Below, in pieces: positions 44,626-55,231 of a stretch of 64,000 nt of DNA. Source of the DNA: Uliginosibacterium sp. 31-16 (GTDB lineage Bacteria; Pseudomonadota; Gammaproteobacteria; Burkholderiales; Rhodocyclaceae); the NCBI RefSeq assembly GCF_030730865.1, contig NZ_JAVALZ010000005.1:105659-169658 (forward strand), read 5' to 3'. Under the pieces are notes generated by a model, which saw nothing but the letters and a program-made list of their open reading frames with translations, was not told where the DNA came from and ran no database searches. The position numbers and the translations under genes are program-made. Position 1 is the stretch's first letter, and the number at the start of each line of letters is the position of its first letter.

Positions 44626-45513
44626 TTATCCGCCCGTTTGCGGATCATCCTTCAGCGCACTTTCCAAGACTTTGGAGACTTGTTCGGAGAGGTCCGGCAG
44701 CAGGGTGGCGCGCATGTGGGCTGCGGTCTGCACGCGCAGGCGCTCGGAGAGGCCGAGCAGCTCGCTGGCGATGATGGGCGGTAGTTCCTTGGCCAGCCAC
44801 TGGTTGATGCTCTGGGCGATTTGCGCGTCGAGCTCGATCAGGCGCTCGCTCATGGCCATGGCCGCGCCCTGCACGGCTTCCTTGCGGGCTTCCTGCAAAG
44901 CCGGCCACTGGTTGATCTCGGCTTCTTCGCGGCCTTGCGCCAATGCGGCTTGTACCGCCCGCTGTTGCTGAGCACGCGCTTCGGCCAGAGTTTCGGTGCG
45001 GGCGCGGGCGACCGCTTCGCGAATCGCGCGCTCCTGCTCTTCGGCGGGAAGCGCTGCGGGCTGGGCGCGTGCCGCCTCGGCCAAGGCTTCGCTGCGGGCG
45101 CGGGCAGCCGCTTCGCGCACGGCGCGCGTCTGCTCTTCAAGCATTTCGCGGCGGGTGCGTTCGACCGCCTCATCCACCGCGTTCTCGATCACCTCCCTGG
45201 GGGGCAAGGGGCTGAGTTGCTGGAACTGACCGGTGGGCGTGTGGTCGTCCATGTCGAGGTCAAGCGACAGGGAGAAAGTCTGCTGTATGCGTGGCGGTAC
45301 GGCCGTGGTCGACGTTTGGAGGAACGCAGGCGCATCCAGATCGTCGAGCGCGTCGGTGATGAGGGGCAGGTCTTCGTCGACGGCGTCCGTGAGCAGGGGC
45401 AGTTCGTCGGCATCACTGCCTACGCCGTCCGCACGGTTGCGACGGATCAGGGCATCCGCTTTGGTAAGCAGGGCCTTGTCGAGGATCGGGTCGTCGCTGC
45501 GAGGAGGGGTCAT
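44626..45513 (-). CDS. DUF2486-like protein with long helical region
   Basis: A 295-residue protein not assigned a function. The N-terminal third is acidic ('DEDLPLITDALDDLDAP'). Residues 110-205 are Ala/Glu/Arg-rich and predicted to be a long helix or coiled coil ('AVREAAARARSEALAEAARA'). The C-terminus has an amphipathic helical domain ('ERLRVQTAAHMRATLLPDLSEQVSKVL', quoted in part). Position between holC and valS is characteristic of DUF2486 genes in betaproteobacteria. Its ATG overlaps the holC stop by four bases, so it is in the pepA-holC operon. The high GC repeats encode similar Ala-rich text, so the helix may vary in length among strains. Confidence 0.7.
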   Translation of the reverse strand: MTPPRSDDPILDKALLTKADALIRRNRADGVGSDADELPLLTDAVDEDLPLITDALDDLDAPAFLQTSTTAVPPRIQQTFSLSLDLDMDDHTPTGQFQQLSPLPPREVIENAVDEAVERTRREMLEEQTRAVREAAARARSEALAEAARAQPAALPAEEQERAIREAVARARTETLAEARAQQQRAVQAALAQGREEAEINQWPALQEARKEAVQGAAMAMSERLIELDAQIAQSINQWLAKELPPIIASELLGLSERLRVQTAAHMRATLLPDLSEQVSKVLESALKDDPQTGG

Positions 45514-45935
45514 GATTCCGTTTTCGTCAGATCGTAGGCTTGCACGGTGTGCCGGTGCTCCTTGTAGAAGCGCCAGCGCGCGCGCGCCGCACTGCGTCCG
45601 GCTTCGTCAGCGGCGACGATTTCCACCAGAAGCTGGAAACGTTCATAGCCGTCAGGCAGATCGTCAGCCAGATTGATCAGCACGTCATCATAAGGCAGAT
45701 CGTTCAACGCCTGTGCCATTACAACGGGGGTGCGTGCTGCCAGTGGTGAGCTGGCGGCGACATGCGGCACGAAGGAAAGTGGCTGGGCCGCCCAGAGCAG
45801 GCTGTCGTAGCGCTTTGCCAAGCCGGGCTCCGGAGCGTAAACCACCACCTTGCGCCCCTGCCGCACGGCCTTGGCCGTGATGGCGCAGGCCGCACGCAGG
45901 CGGTCGGAGGCGTTGTGGTAGAACTTGACGTCCAT
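45510..45935 (-). CDS. holC: DNA polymerase III chi subunit
   Basis: A 141-residue protein typical of HolC: 'VKFYHNASDRLRAACAITAKA', 'VVVYAPEPGLAKRYDSLLWA', 'DDVLINLADDLPDGYERF' (landmarks). Chi links the clamp loader to single-strand-binding protein at the replication fork. Its ATG overlaps the pepA stop by one base (TAATG), and its stop overlaps the next gene by four bases. The pepA-holC pairing is widely conserved in proteobacteria. Confidence 0.93.
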   Translation of the reverse strand: MDVKFYHNASDRLRAACAITAKAVRQGRKVVVYAPEPGLAKRYDSLLWAAQPLSFVPHVAASSPLAARTPVVMAQALNDLPYDDVLINLADDLPDGYERFQLLVEIVAADEAGRSAARARWRFYKEHRHTVQAYDLTKTES

Positions 45936-47419
45936 TACAGGCCGGCGCGCTTGAGCAGGAATTCAGCCAGCAGCGGTACCGGACGCCCCGTTGCGCCCTT
46001 GTCGGCGCCGCTCTTCCAGGCGGTACCGGCGATATCGAGGTGCGCCCACTTGTAGGCCTTGGCGTAGCGCGACAGGAAGCAGGCGGCCGTGATCGTGCCG
46101 GCCGGGCGACCGCCGATGTTGGCCATGTCGGCAAAATTGCTCTTGAGCTGCTCCTGATATTCGTCGAAGAGCGGCAGTTGCCAGGCACGATCGCCGCTGG
46201 CCTGACCGGCCTTGAGCAGTTCGGCGGCGAGATCGTCATCGTTGGCGAGCAGGCCGCTGGTGTGGTGACCCAGCGCGATGATGCAGGCACCGGTCAGGGT
46301 GGCAATGTCGACCACGCAGGCAGGCTTGAAGCGCTCGGCGTAGGTGAGCGCATCGCACAGGATCAGGCGCCCTTCGGCGTCGGTATTGAGGATTTCAATG
46401 GTCTGGCCCGACAAGGAGGTGACGACGTCACCGGGCTTCACGGCCGTGCCGCTGGGCAGGTTTTCGGTGGCCGGGATCAGACCGACCAGATTGATCGGCA
46501 GGCTAAGCTTGGCGATGGTGCGGAAGCAGCCCAATACAGAAGCGGCGCCGCACATGTCGAACTTCATTTCGTCCATGCCTTCACCAGGCTTGAGCGAGAT
46601 GCCTCCGGAGTCGAAAGTGATGCCCTTGCCAACCAGCACGACAGGCGCATCCTTGGCCTTGCCACCCTTGTATTCGAGCACGATGAAGCGCGGCTCTTCG
46701 CGCGTGCCTTGGGCGACGGCAAGGAAGCTGCCCATGCCGAGTTCTTCGATGCCTTCGCGGTCGTACACCTTGAGCTTGAGCTTGTATTCGCGAGCCAGGC
46801 TCTTTGCCGTATCGGCCAGCGTGCTCGGGGTGCAGTAATTGGCTGGCAGGTTGCCCAGGTCGCGTGCCAGAGACTGGCCTGCGGCGATTGCCGCGCCTTG
46901 TTCGACAGCCAGGCGGGCAGCGGCATCGCTCTTGCCCTGCAGAACAAACTCCAGTCTGGCCGGGCCAGCGGGTTTGTCCTCCGGTTTGGCGCGTACCGAT
47001 TCAAAGCGGTAGCAGGCATCCATCAGCAGGGCGGTAGCCGTGCGCAAGGTGGCGGGTAGCGCCAGTCCGCCGGCAATCAGATCGGTGGCGCAGAGGGCCG
47101 CAGACTTGGCTTTGCTGCTGGCCAGCCATTTGCCGATAGCGGCCAGCGCACTGCGCAGGGCTTTGTCGTTGAACTCGGCACGCTTGCCCAGACTGGCGAT
47201 TAAGACGCGCTCGGCGGCGGTGCCAGGCAGGGTGGGCAGGGCGAGCAGACTGCCGGCCTTCTCGTCCAGATCGCGTTTGAGCAGCTTGCCGAGCAGGCCG
47301 TTGCTGGCTGCGTCGATGGCAGCGAGTTGCGGACCGGGTTCGCCGCTGGCAAAGCAGACAAGGATCAGGCAATCGGTTTTGTGTTTCTCGGGGGCAGCAG
47401 CTTTTATGCTAAATTCCAT
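45935..47419 (-). CDS. pepA: leucyl aminopeptidase
   Basis: A 494-residue M17 metallopeptidase. The C-terminal catalytic domain contains 'VGKGITFDSGGISLKPGEGM', 'DMCGAASVLG' and the signature 'NTDAEGRL', with Lys, Asp and Glu ligands for two metal ions. It releases N-terminal residues from peptides; PepA also binds DNA in some species. The ATG at 47419 begins the conserved N-terminus ('MEFSIKAA'); a longer frame to 47698 runs into the divergent lptF gene. The 102-base gap to lptF must hold both promoters. Confidence 0.95.
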   Translation of the reverse strand: MEFSIKAAAPEKHKTDCLILVCFASGEPGPQLAAIDAASNGLLGKLLKRDLDEKAGSLLALPTLPGTAAERVLIASLGKRAEFNDKALRSALAAIGKWLASSKAKSAALCATDLIAGGLALPATLRTATALLMDACYRFESVRAKPEDKPAGPARLEFVLQGKSDAAARLAVEQGAAIAAGQSLARDLGNLPANYCTPSTLADTAKSLAREYKLKLKVYDREGIEELGMGSFLAVAQGTREEPRFIVLEYKGGKAKDAPVVLVGKGITFDSGGISLKPGEGMDEMKFDMCGAASVLGCFRTIAKLSLPINLVGLIPATENLPSGTAVKPGDVVTSLSGQTIEILNTDAEGRLILCDALTYAERFKPACVVDIATLTGACIIALGHHTSGLLANDDDLAAELLKAGQASGDRAWQLPLFDEYQEQLKSNFADMANIGGRPAGTITAACFLSRYAKAYKWAHLDIAGTAWKSGADKGATGRPVPLLAEFLLKRAGL

Positions 47420-47521
47420 GACCTTTTCCTGACGACACGATCGGCGCGCTGCGCCGGGGGTTGCGATCAGGCGATTATCCCCGTTGCGGCCGGATGCCGT
47501 CAAAGCGAGTCTGAACCCGAC

Positions 47522-48595
47522 ATGATTTTCCGCCGCGCAGCCATGCGCGAATTCGCAAGCAACGCCGTCGCCATCTTCGTTGCGCTGTTCTTCATCATGG
47601 TGACCGTGATCCTCGTGCGTCTGCTCTCGCAGGCGGCGGGCGGGCGGGTGCCTGCTGACGCGGTGCTGGCCCTGATCGGCTTTTCCTCCCTGAATCATCT
47701 GCCAGTCTTGCTGGCGTTATCGGTGTTTGTCGCGATCCTGTTGTCAATGTCGCGTACGTACCGTGATTCTGAAATGGTGGTGTGGTTTTCCAGCGGCTTG
47801 TCTCTGACCGCCTGGGTGCGCCCGGTGCTGCAATTCTCGCTGCCGATCGTGCTGGTGATTGCGGTGCTGTCGTTGTTCCTGTCGCCCTGGGCGCAGGGCA
47901 AAGCACTCGAATATCGCAAGCGGCTGGAAAATCGTGACGAAGTCTCACGGGTTTCGCCGGGGGCATTCCGTGAGTCGGTTTCGTCGCAGCGCGTGTTCTT
48001 TGTTGAATCGGTGGACCGGGAGGCGGGGCGGGTCAAGAATGTATTCATCAATTCCGTCCAGCCTGGCAAGCAGGGGCTGACTGTTGCTGCCGATGGTCTG
48101 GTCGAAACCGCCGCGAACGGTGACCGTTTCGTGGTGCTCCTCAATGGCAGACGCTACGACGGGGAGCCAGGGGCGGCCAATTTCCGGGTGATGGATTTCG
48201 AACGTTACGCGGTGCGCATCGAACCCAAGGAAATCGGGGTGATCGAGGGGACCCCGCGAACCTTGCCAACAGTCGCACTGCTTCTGATGCCGACCAACCC
48301 GAACAAGGGCGAGTTGGCCTGGCGTTTGGGGATCCCGTTGGCAGCGCTGATCCTGTCCCTGCTGGCGGTTCCTCTGTCATTCGTGAATCCACGCGCCGGA
48401 CGGGCGAATAACCTGATTTTTGCTGTGCTGACGTTTACCGTGTATCTGAATCTGCTTGGTGTGAGTCAGGCTTGGATCTCCAAGGGCCGGCTGGATGCCG
48501 TAACGGGAGCAGGGGCGGTGCATGGCGTGATGCTGATACTGATGCTGATGCTGTTCGCCTGGCGGATGCTTCCCAACTTGCAGCGTGCCCGATGA
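47522..48595 (+). CDS. lptF: LPS export ABC transporter permease LptF
   Basis: A 357-residue YjgP/YjgQ-family permease. Three membrane segments come first (about 15-40, 55-75, 95-115), a periplasmic beta-jellyroll domain follows (130-260), and three more segments end the protein. It forms with LptG and LptB the inner-membrane part that extracts lipopolysaccharide. I chose ATG 47522; the in-frame start at 47327 lies within pepA. Its stop overlaps the lptG start by four bases. Confidence 0.93.
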   Translation: MIFRRAAMREFASNAVAIFVALFFIMVTVILVRLLSQAAGGRVPADAVLALIGFSSLNHLPVLLALSVFVAILLSMSRTYRDSEMVVWFSSGLSLTAWVRPVLQFSLPIVLVIAVLSLFLSPWAQGKALEYRKRLENRDEVSRVSPGAFRESVSSQRVFFVESVDREAGRVKNVFINSVQPGKQGLTVAADGLVETAANGDRFVVLLNGRRYDGEPGAANFRVMDFERYAVRIEPKEIGVIEGTPRTLPTVALLLMPTNPNKGELAWRLGIPLAALILSLLAVPLSFVNPRAGRANNLIFAVLTFTVYLNLLGVSQAWISKGRLDAVTGAGAVHGVMLILMLMLFAWRMLPNLQRAR

Positions 48596-49665
48596 AAACC
48601 GCACAAGCCTATCTGCGCCGCGAAATCCTGAGCGCCACCATGCTGGTGCTTGGCGCTTTCCTGTGCTTGTTTACCTTTTTCGATTTTCTCGCGGAACTCG
48701 AAGAACTGGGCAAAGGCGGCTATCAACTCAAGCATGCGCTCATCTTTGTTGGCTTGTCGATTCCGAGCCGGGCCTATGAAGTGATGCCGATTGCGGTGCT
48801 GATCGGCACTTTGTATGCATTGACCCTGTTCGCACGCAATTCCGAACTGACCGTGCTGCGGGCCGCCGGGGTGTCAACCATGCGTTTGCTCGGAGCCTTG
48901 CTGCAGATAGGCCTGATCTTCGTGCTGGTGACTTTCGTGGTGGGTGAATACGTGGCGCCTCCGCTGGAGCGCGTGGCCCAGAAGTGGCGCCTGCGCAGCA
49001 CCAACACCAGCGTGCCGCAGGAGTTGCGAACTGGCATGTGGGTGCGGGACGGGCGTTTGTTCGTGAATATCCGCCGGGTTTTGCCCGACACAAGCCTGGA
49101 GAAGGTGAAAATCTTCGAGTTTGATACCGGGCATCGTCTGTTATCGATGAATCAGGCGGAGAGCGGGACTTATTCGACGGATCAGGGCTGGCTGCTGAAA
49201 GATGTGGTGCAGACCCGGTTTGTCGGCGAGCGGATCGAAACAACAAGCCTGCCTGCGCTGCGCTGGGCCTCCGAGCTGACTCCGGAAATGATCAGCGTGG
49301 TGATGGTCACGCCAGAGCGTATGGCGATTGGCAGCCTGTACCAGTACACCAGGCATCTGGAAGCAAATGCCCAGCGGACGGGACGTTACGAAGTGGCTTT
49401 CTGGAAAAAGCTGGTGTATCCCCTGGCGGCACTGGTGATGATGGGGCTGGCTTTGCCTTTTTCTCTGGGCAATCAGCGTTCGGTCAATGTGGGTGCCCGG
49501 GTACTGACCGGAGTCATGCTGGGCATCACTTTTTATCTGCTCAACGCCCTGTTCTCGAACTTGGGCATTATCAACAACTGGCCGCCGTTCTGGAGTGCCA
49601 CCGTTCCCAGCATGATGTTCTTCCTGCTGGCCGTCGGCATGATGTGGACGGTTGATCGACGCTGA
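48592..49665 (+). CDS. lptG: LPS export ABC transporter permease LptG
   Basis: A 357-residue partner of LptF with the same six-segment plan. Texts such as 'LRREILSATMLVLGAFLCLF', 'VGEYVAPPLERVAQ' and 'FWKKLVYPLAALVMMGLALPF' (landmark) match LptG. It starts at the ATGA overlap with lptF, so the two are translationally coupled. The gene ends six bases before the convergent RDD gene; there is no room for a separate terminator. Confidence 0.93.
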   Translation: MKTAQAYLRREILSATMLVLGAFLCLFTFFDFLAELEELGKGGYQLKHALIFVGLSIPSRAYEVMPIAVLIGTLYALTLFARNSELTVLRAAGVSTMRLLGALLQIGLIFVLVTFVVGEYVAPPLERVAQKWRLRSTNTSVPQELRTGMWVRDGRLFVNIRRVLPDTSLEKVKIFEFDTGHRLLSMNQAESGTYSTDQGWLLKDVVQTRFVGERIETTSLPALRWASELTPEMISVVMVTPERMAIGSLYQYTRHLEANAQRTGRYEVAFWKKLVYPLAALVMMGLALPFSLGNQRSVNVGARVLTGVMLGITFYLLNALFSNLGIINNWPPFWSATVPSMMFFLLAVGMMWTVDRR

Positions 49666-49671
49666 GCTTAT

Positions 49672-50154
49672 TTATCTGCCGGTTTCCTGTGCCTGATTCG
49701 GGTTGAATACGACGCAGGTGCCGGCCAGGCGGTCGTGCGGGAATTGACGCTCCCGATCAACAAATGCGGCCCAAAGCAGGCCGAAACCGCTCAGTATGAA
49801 AAGCATCGACGGCCACGCCAGCACATAGCGCAACAGGCAACGTGCCAGGCTTGGCGTCTTCCCCGTTCGGATATCAACCAGCTGCAATTGCCAGGTCTGC
49901 ATAGCCAGGGTCTGGCCGTTGCGTCGCCATAACCAGATAAAGTAGATCCCGAGGAGCAGGAACAGGTGCAGCCATTCCAGCGCGCCTGGAATCTGGATCT
50001 GCAGCAGTACGCCAATGGCGACCAGCGGTGCGATGAAACCGATGGCGATGACTCCGAGCAGGAGCAGGCTTTCGTAAAGCATGCTGGAGAGACGGCGGCG
50101 CAAGGTGGCGATGCTTACCGCAGGGCGTGGGGCGACCTGAGTCTGCTGGTGCAT
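49672..50154 (-). CDS. RDD family membrane protein
   Basis: A 160-residue small membrane protein of the RDD family. It has three hydrophobic segments (about 28-52, 58-78, 110-130) and the typical middle text 'IYFIWLWRRNGQTLAMQTWQLQLVD' (landmark). The role of RDD proteins is mostly unknown; some act in ion transport. It is last in the ECF sigma operon. An 11-base poly-G run (poly-C in the sense strand) lies about 10 bases upstream of the ATG, where the ribosome-binding site should be. Confidence 0.82.
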   Translation of the reverse strand: MHQQTQVAPRPAVSIATLRRRLSSMLYESLLLLGVIAIGFIAPLVAIGVLLQIQIPGALEWLHLFLLLGIYFIWLWRRNGQTLAMQTWQLQLVDIRTGKTPSLARCLLRYVLAWPSMLFILSGFGLLWAAFVDRERQFPHDRLAGTCVVFNPNQAQETGR

Positions 50155-50163
50155 GTGAGAGGA

Positions 50164-50174
50164 GGGGGGGGGGG
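50164..50174. repeat. poly-G run of 11
   Basis: Eleven consecutive G on the plus strand (C on the sense strand of the RDD gene) between the DUF3106 stop and the RDD start. Such runs slip in replication and are also prone to sequencing error. Confidence 0.85.
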
Positions 50175-50178
50175 AAGT

Positions 50179-50736
50179 TTAATGAGACTGGTCGCTGGGT
50201 GGCGGAGCAATCGCCAGCGGGCGGGATTTGCTGCTGGGTGGAGCTTGCGTCAGCAGCTTTGGGACTGTCGTGATATGCGGAGCCGCGGGCTGGGATGAAC
50301 TGGCCGGGACGGCGATTCGGGTCACCGGAGAGGCTTGCAGACGCAGCTTTTCCTCGCTCGAAAGCGCTTCATACTCTTGCCATTTGCGTTCAAGTTCGAT
50401 CTTTTGGGCCTGCGGTGCGGCACGCAGCTTTTTGTACTGAATGCGGGCGAGTTCGCGTTGTGCGGGCGTCAGGGCGATCCATTCGCGCATTCTGTCTTGC
50501 ATGCGGGCCTGTTCGACCGGGCTCAAGGCCGCATAGCGGCGAGCAATTCCGAGCCATTTCTGCTTGCGTGCGTCGGACATCGCATTCCACTCTTTTGATA
50601 GTGGAGCCAATGCGGTCCGTTGCTGTGCATTGAGCTGGCTCCAGGCGGGCTGCTGGCCTGAACCGAGCTGCGCCTGTACAGGCGCCTGCAGCGCGAGCAG
50701 CAGGATCAGTGCTGCGAGGAGGTGTCTGCCAGCCAT
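50179..50736 (-). CDS. DUF3106 domain protein, secreted
   Basis: A 185-residue protein with a signal peptide (1-22, 'LLLALQAPVQAQ') and a helical DUF3106 region marked by repeated short motifs 'LSKEWNAMSD', 'ALSPVEQARMQDRM' and 'ALTPAQRELARIQY' (residues 45-120). The C-terminal 50 residues are Pro/Ser/Ala-rich. Function unknown; it resembles periplasmic stress-sensor helices. Its ATG lies 31 bases inside the DUF3619 gene, pointing to one operon with the ECF sigma factor. Confidence 0.82.
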   Translation of the reverse strand: MAGRHLLAALILLLALQAPVQAQLGSGQQPAWSQLNAQQRTALAPLSKEWNAMSDARKQKWLGIARRYAALSPVEQARMQDRMREWIALTPAQRELARIQYKKLRAAPQAQKIELERKWQEYEALSSEEKLRLQASPVTRIAVPASSSQPAAPHITTVPKLLTQAPPSSKSRPLAIAPPPSDQSH

Positions 50737-51098
50737 GAGTGGAAACCATTGTCCAGATAGGCCTCAATGGGCAGGTCATCAGTCAGCAGGGCGGAGTCGA
50801 TGTCTTCAAGTTCGTCCATGCGCTGAGCCGACATCAGATAGTTGCCGCAAACGATAGCCGCAGCCAAGCTTAGCGCCATCAGGAAGGGGCGTACGTTGTC
50901 TTCGCACCACGCCCAAGTGTGACGACCGGCTCCAGCCAGCGAGAGACTGGCTGCAGCGGCAGGCTGGCGTGCCAGAGCCGCCTGACGCGCGGCATGCAGG
51001 CGGCTGACGACAGGTTCATTCAGCTGGGTCAATCCGAGATTCAGCTTGTGGCGGATGTATTGGCCGAATTCGCGTTCTTCTGTGTGGGGCGTGTTCAT
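50706..51098 (-). CDS. DUF3619 protein, probable anti-sigma-like membrane protein
   Basis: A 130-residue protein of the DUF3619 family. It has a cytoplasmic N-terminus ('FGQYIRHKLNLGLTQL'), one membrane segment near 73-90 ('FLMALSLAAAIVCGNYLM') and a short acidic outer tail. Its place directly after an ECF sigma gene and its topology fit an anti-sigma factor, though it lacks a zinc-binding motif. The start overlaps the sigma stop by four bases. Confidence 0.78.
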   Translation of the reverse strand: MNTPHTEEREFGQYIRHKLNLGLTQLNEPVVSRLHAARQAALARQPAAAASLSLAGAGRHTWAWCEDNVRPFLMALSLAAAIVCGNYLMSAQRMDELEDIDSALLTDDLPIEAYLDNGFHSWLADTSSQH

Positions 51099-51661
51099 AG
51101 TTCAATTCCTTTCGCGCGCAGCGCTGCAGTCAGAGTGTGGGTGGCGCGCGAGCAATGCGTTTTCACGCTGCCCTCGGAGCAACCCATCGCGGCAGCGGTT
51201 TCGGCAATATCCATTTCCTCCCAGTAACGCATGAGGAAGGCTTCGCGTTGACGTGCGGGCAATTTTTCGATCTCCCGTTCGATGGTGCCAAGAATCTGCG
51301 ACTGCTCCAGCTGCCCTTGCGGGTTGCTGGGGAGATAGCCGGTGTCTTCGGCGGCGATGCTTTCCAGTGGGTCCCTGTCGGTTTCCTCATTATTACCGCC
51401 AAAGGCAGACAGCAGGGTTACCCAGAGGTTCCGCACCCGGGAACGGCGCATATGGTCACGGATGGCGTTCTGCAAGATGCGCTGAAACAGCATGGGCAGC
51501 TCTTCCGGAGGCTTGTGGCCGTATTTTTCAGCCAGACGCAGCATGGCGTCCTGCACCACATCCAGTGCGGATTCCTCGTCGCGCAGGGCAAATTGCGCCT
51601 GCCGATAGGCTCGCCGCTCTACGGAGGCGAGAAAATCTGAGAGTTCGATGCGGGATGCCAG
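51095..51661 (-). CDS. ECF-type RNA polymerase sigma factor, probable CTG start
   Basis: The recognisable protein begins with 'ELSDFLASVERRAYRQAQF' and carries region 2 ('ALDVVQDAMLRLAEKY') and region 4 ('RQREAFLMRYWEEMDIAETAA', 'CSEGSVKTHCSRA'). No ATG, GTG or TTG lies in frame between the upstream TAA and this conserved text; the first standard start (GTG at 51559) would remove part of region 2. I therefore mark the CTG at 51661 as the likely start, giving 188 residues, with only a weak AGG upstream. A frameshift or base error near the start is an alternative. It heads the operon with DUF3619, DUF3106 and RDD genes. Confidence 0.75.
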   Translation of the reverse strand: MASRIELSDFLASVERRAYRQAQFALRDEESALDVVQDAMLRLAEKYGHKPPEELPMLFQRILQNAIRDHMRRSRVRNLWVTLLSAFGGNNEETDRDPLESIAAEDTGYLPSNPQGQLEQSQILGTIEREIEKLPARQREAFLMRYWEEMDIAETAAAMGCSEGSVKTHCSRATHTLTAALRAKGIEL

Positions 51662-51762
51662 AGTCGGACCTGTTCTGTGGAGGCTTGCCTGCGGTTACCT
51701 TGACCAATCATGAGGGCATCGGTAAGGTAGCGGGCTCTTTTGTTGGGTAGCTGGGTGCTGGA

Positions 51763-53472
51763 ATGGTCTTGACCGGTGCGGAAATTGTAGTGAGGTGCCT
51801 GCAGGAAGAAAAGGTCGAATATCTATTCGGCTATCCGGGCGGCTCCGTCCTCTTCCTTTACGACGAATTGTTCAAACAGGACAAGGTTCGGCACGTATTG
51901 GTCCGCCACGAGCAGGCTGCAGTGCATGCCGCAGATGGTTATGCACGCTCCACCGAGAAGGTTGGTGTGGCGCTGGTGACTTCCGGGCCGGGGGCAACCA
52001 ATGCCGTAACCGGTATCGCGACGGCCTACATGGACTCGATTCCGATCGTGATCATCAGTGGTCAGGTGCCGACGGCCGCAATCGGTCTGGACGCCTTCCA
52101 GGAAGTAGATACTGTTGGCATTACCCGTCCTTGCGTCAAACACAACTTCCTGGTCAAGGACGTGCGTGAGCTTGCGGCAACCCTCAAAAAAGCTTTCCAC
52201 ATAGCAAGGACCGGTCGTCCCGGTCCCGTTCTTGTCGACATCCCGAAGGATGTGACCGCACAGCGTTGTGAGTACGAGTATCCGGAAAAGGTCAGCCTGC
52301 GCTCCTACAACCCTGTGGTAAAGGGGCATTCCGGTCAGATTCGCAAGGCCGTGCAGCTGTTGCTCGAAGCCCGGCGACCGATGATCTATACCGGCGGAGG
52401 AGTGGTTCTTTCCAATGCCGCCGAGAAGCTTGCGAAGCTTGGCCGCCTGCTGGGTTTCCCGGTCACAAATACGCTCATGGGCTTGGGCGGCTATCCTGCC
52501 AGCGACAAGCAGTTTGTCGGCATGCCGGGCATGCATGGCACCTATGAAGCCAATATGGCCATGCACTACTGCGATGTGCTGTTGGCGGTGGGGGCGAGGT
52601 TTGATGACCGAGTGGTCGGCAATGCCGAGCACTTCATGCAGGAGCCGCGCAAGATCATCCATGTTGATATTGACCCGTCCTCCATCTCTAAGCGCGTCAA
52701 GGTTGATGTGCCGGTCGTGGGCGATGTGGGTGATGTGCTGGATGAAATGATTGCGTGCCTGGAGGCGACCCGTGAGCGTCCGGATGCGGAGCATCTGGCC
52801 CTCTGGTGGCGTCAGATCGAGGAATGGCGTCGGCGCGACAGTCTGGGCTACAAGAATTCCGACGAGATCATCAAGCCCCAATTCGTGGTGCAGAAGCTTT
52901 GGGAGGTTACCGGGGGTGATGCCTTTGTTGCCACCGATGTCGGACAGCACCAGATGTGGTCGGCGCAGTACTACAAGTTCAACAAGCCGCGTCGCTGGGT
53001 GACTTCGGGCGGATTGGGCACCATGGGCTTTGGTCTGCCCGCGGCGATGGGGATCCAGCTGGCGCATCCGGGCTCCCCCGTGGCGTGCATTACTGGCGAA
53101 GGATCTATCCAGATGTGTATCCAGGAATTGTCCACCTGCAAGCAGTACCGCTTGCCGATCAAGGTGCTGAGCCTGAACAATCGCTATCTGGGCATGGTTC
53201 GTCAGTGGCAGGAAATATTCCACGGCAATCGCTATTCCGAGTCTTACATGGATTCCTTGCCTGATTTTGCCAAGCTGGCCGAAGCGTATGGGCATGTCGG
53301 CCTTCAGGTCACCAAGCCGGGCGATGTCGAAGGCGCGATCCGCGAGGCATTCAAGCGCAAGGATGATCTGGTCTTCCTGGATTTCCAGATCGATCCGACT
53401 GAAAACGTCTATCCGATGATTCAGGGAGGCAAGGGTCTCAACGAGATGATCCTGTCTACCGAAGATCTGTGA
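51763..53472 (+). CDS. ilvB: acetolactate synthase large subunit
   Basis: A 569-residue thiamine-diphosphate enzyme. Landmarks are 'EEKVEYLFGYPGG' with the catalytic Glu region ('VRHEQAAVHAADGYAR'), the FAD-binding middle domain ('GARFDDRVVGNAEHF'), and the ThDP-binding 'GEGSIQMCIQELSTCKQY' with 'LNNRYLGMVRQWQ'. It condenses pyruvate to acetolactate or with 2-oxobutyrate for valine, leucine and isoleucine synthesis. It is followed after 21 bases by its regulatory subunit gene. I see no leader-peptide attenuator upstream. Confidence 0.96.
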   Translation: MVLTGAEIVVRCLQEEKVEYLFGYPGGSVLFLYDELFKQDKVRHVLVRHEQAAVHAADGYARSTEKVGVALVTSGPGATNAVTGIATAYMDSIPIVIISGQVPTAAIGLDAFQEVDTVGITRPCVKHNFLVKDVRELAATLKKAFHIARTGRPGPVLVDIPKDVTAQRCEYEYPEKVSLRSYNPVVKGHSGQIRKAVQLLLEARRPMIYTGGGVVLSNAAEKLAKLGRLLGFPVTNTLMGLGGYPASDKQFVGMPGMHGTYEANMAMHYCDVLLAVGARFDDRVVGNAEHFMQEPRKIIHVDIDPSSISKRVKVDVPVVGDVGDVLDEMIACLEATRERPDAEHLALWWRQIEEWRRRDSLGYKNSDEIIKPQFVVQKLWEVTGGDAFVATDVGQHQMWSAQYYKFNKPRRWVTSGGLGTMGFGLPAAMGIQLAHPGSPVACITGEGSIQMCIQELSTCKQYRLPIKVLSLNNRYLGMVRQWQEIFHGNRYSESYMDSLPDFAKLAEAYGHVGLQVTKPGDVEGAIREAFKRKDDLVFLDFQIDPTENVYPMIQGGKGLNEMILSTEDL

Positions 53473-53493
53473 CCCCAGACTGAGTGAATTGCC

Positions 53494-55078
<1,585 letters not shown>

Positions 55079-55090
55079 TCTGAAGCATCC

Positions 55091-55137
55091 CTAGGGGGCG
55101 AAACCGGGCTGTGCGCAGTCGGGTTTCTGCCCCCTTG
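55091..55137 (+). terminator. imperfect terminator hairpin after ilvC
   Basis: AGGGGGCGAAACCGGG pairs, with a mismatch, to CGGGTTTCTGCCCCCTT, enclosing CTGTGCGCAGT; TTGTTGTATT follows. Confidence 0.65.
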
Positions 55138-55231
55138 TTGTATTCTGATGGCTGTATTGATGACCGTGCTCGGCGTGAAGCGGGCACCTGAAGTTCCATA
55201 GCGTCCGGCCTGTCCGGGCAGAAGGCTTGAA

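Noticed and set aside
51662..51762. Leader-peptide attenuator for ilvB
   Set aside because: No short frame with runs of Leu, Val or Ile codons and no terminator hairpin is visible.
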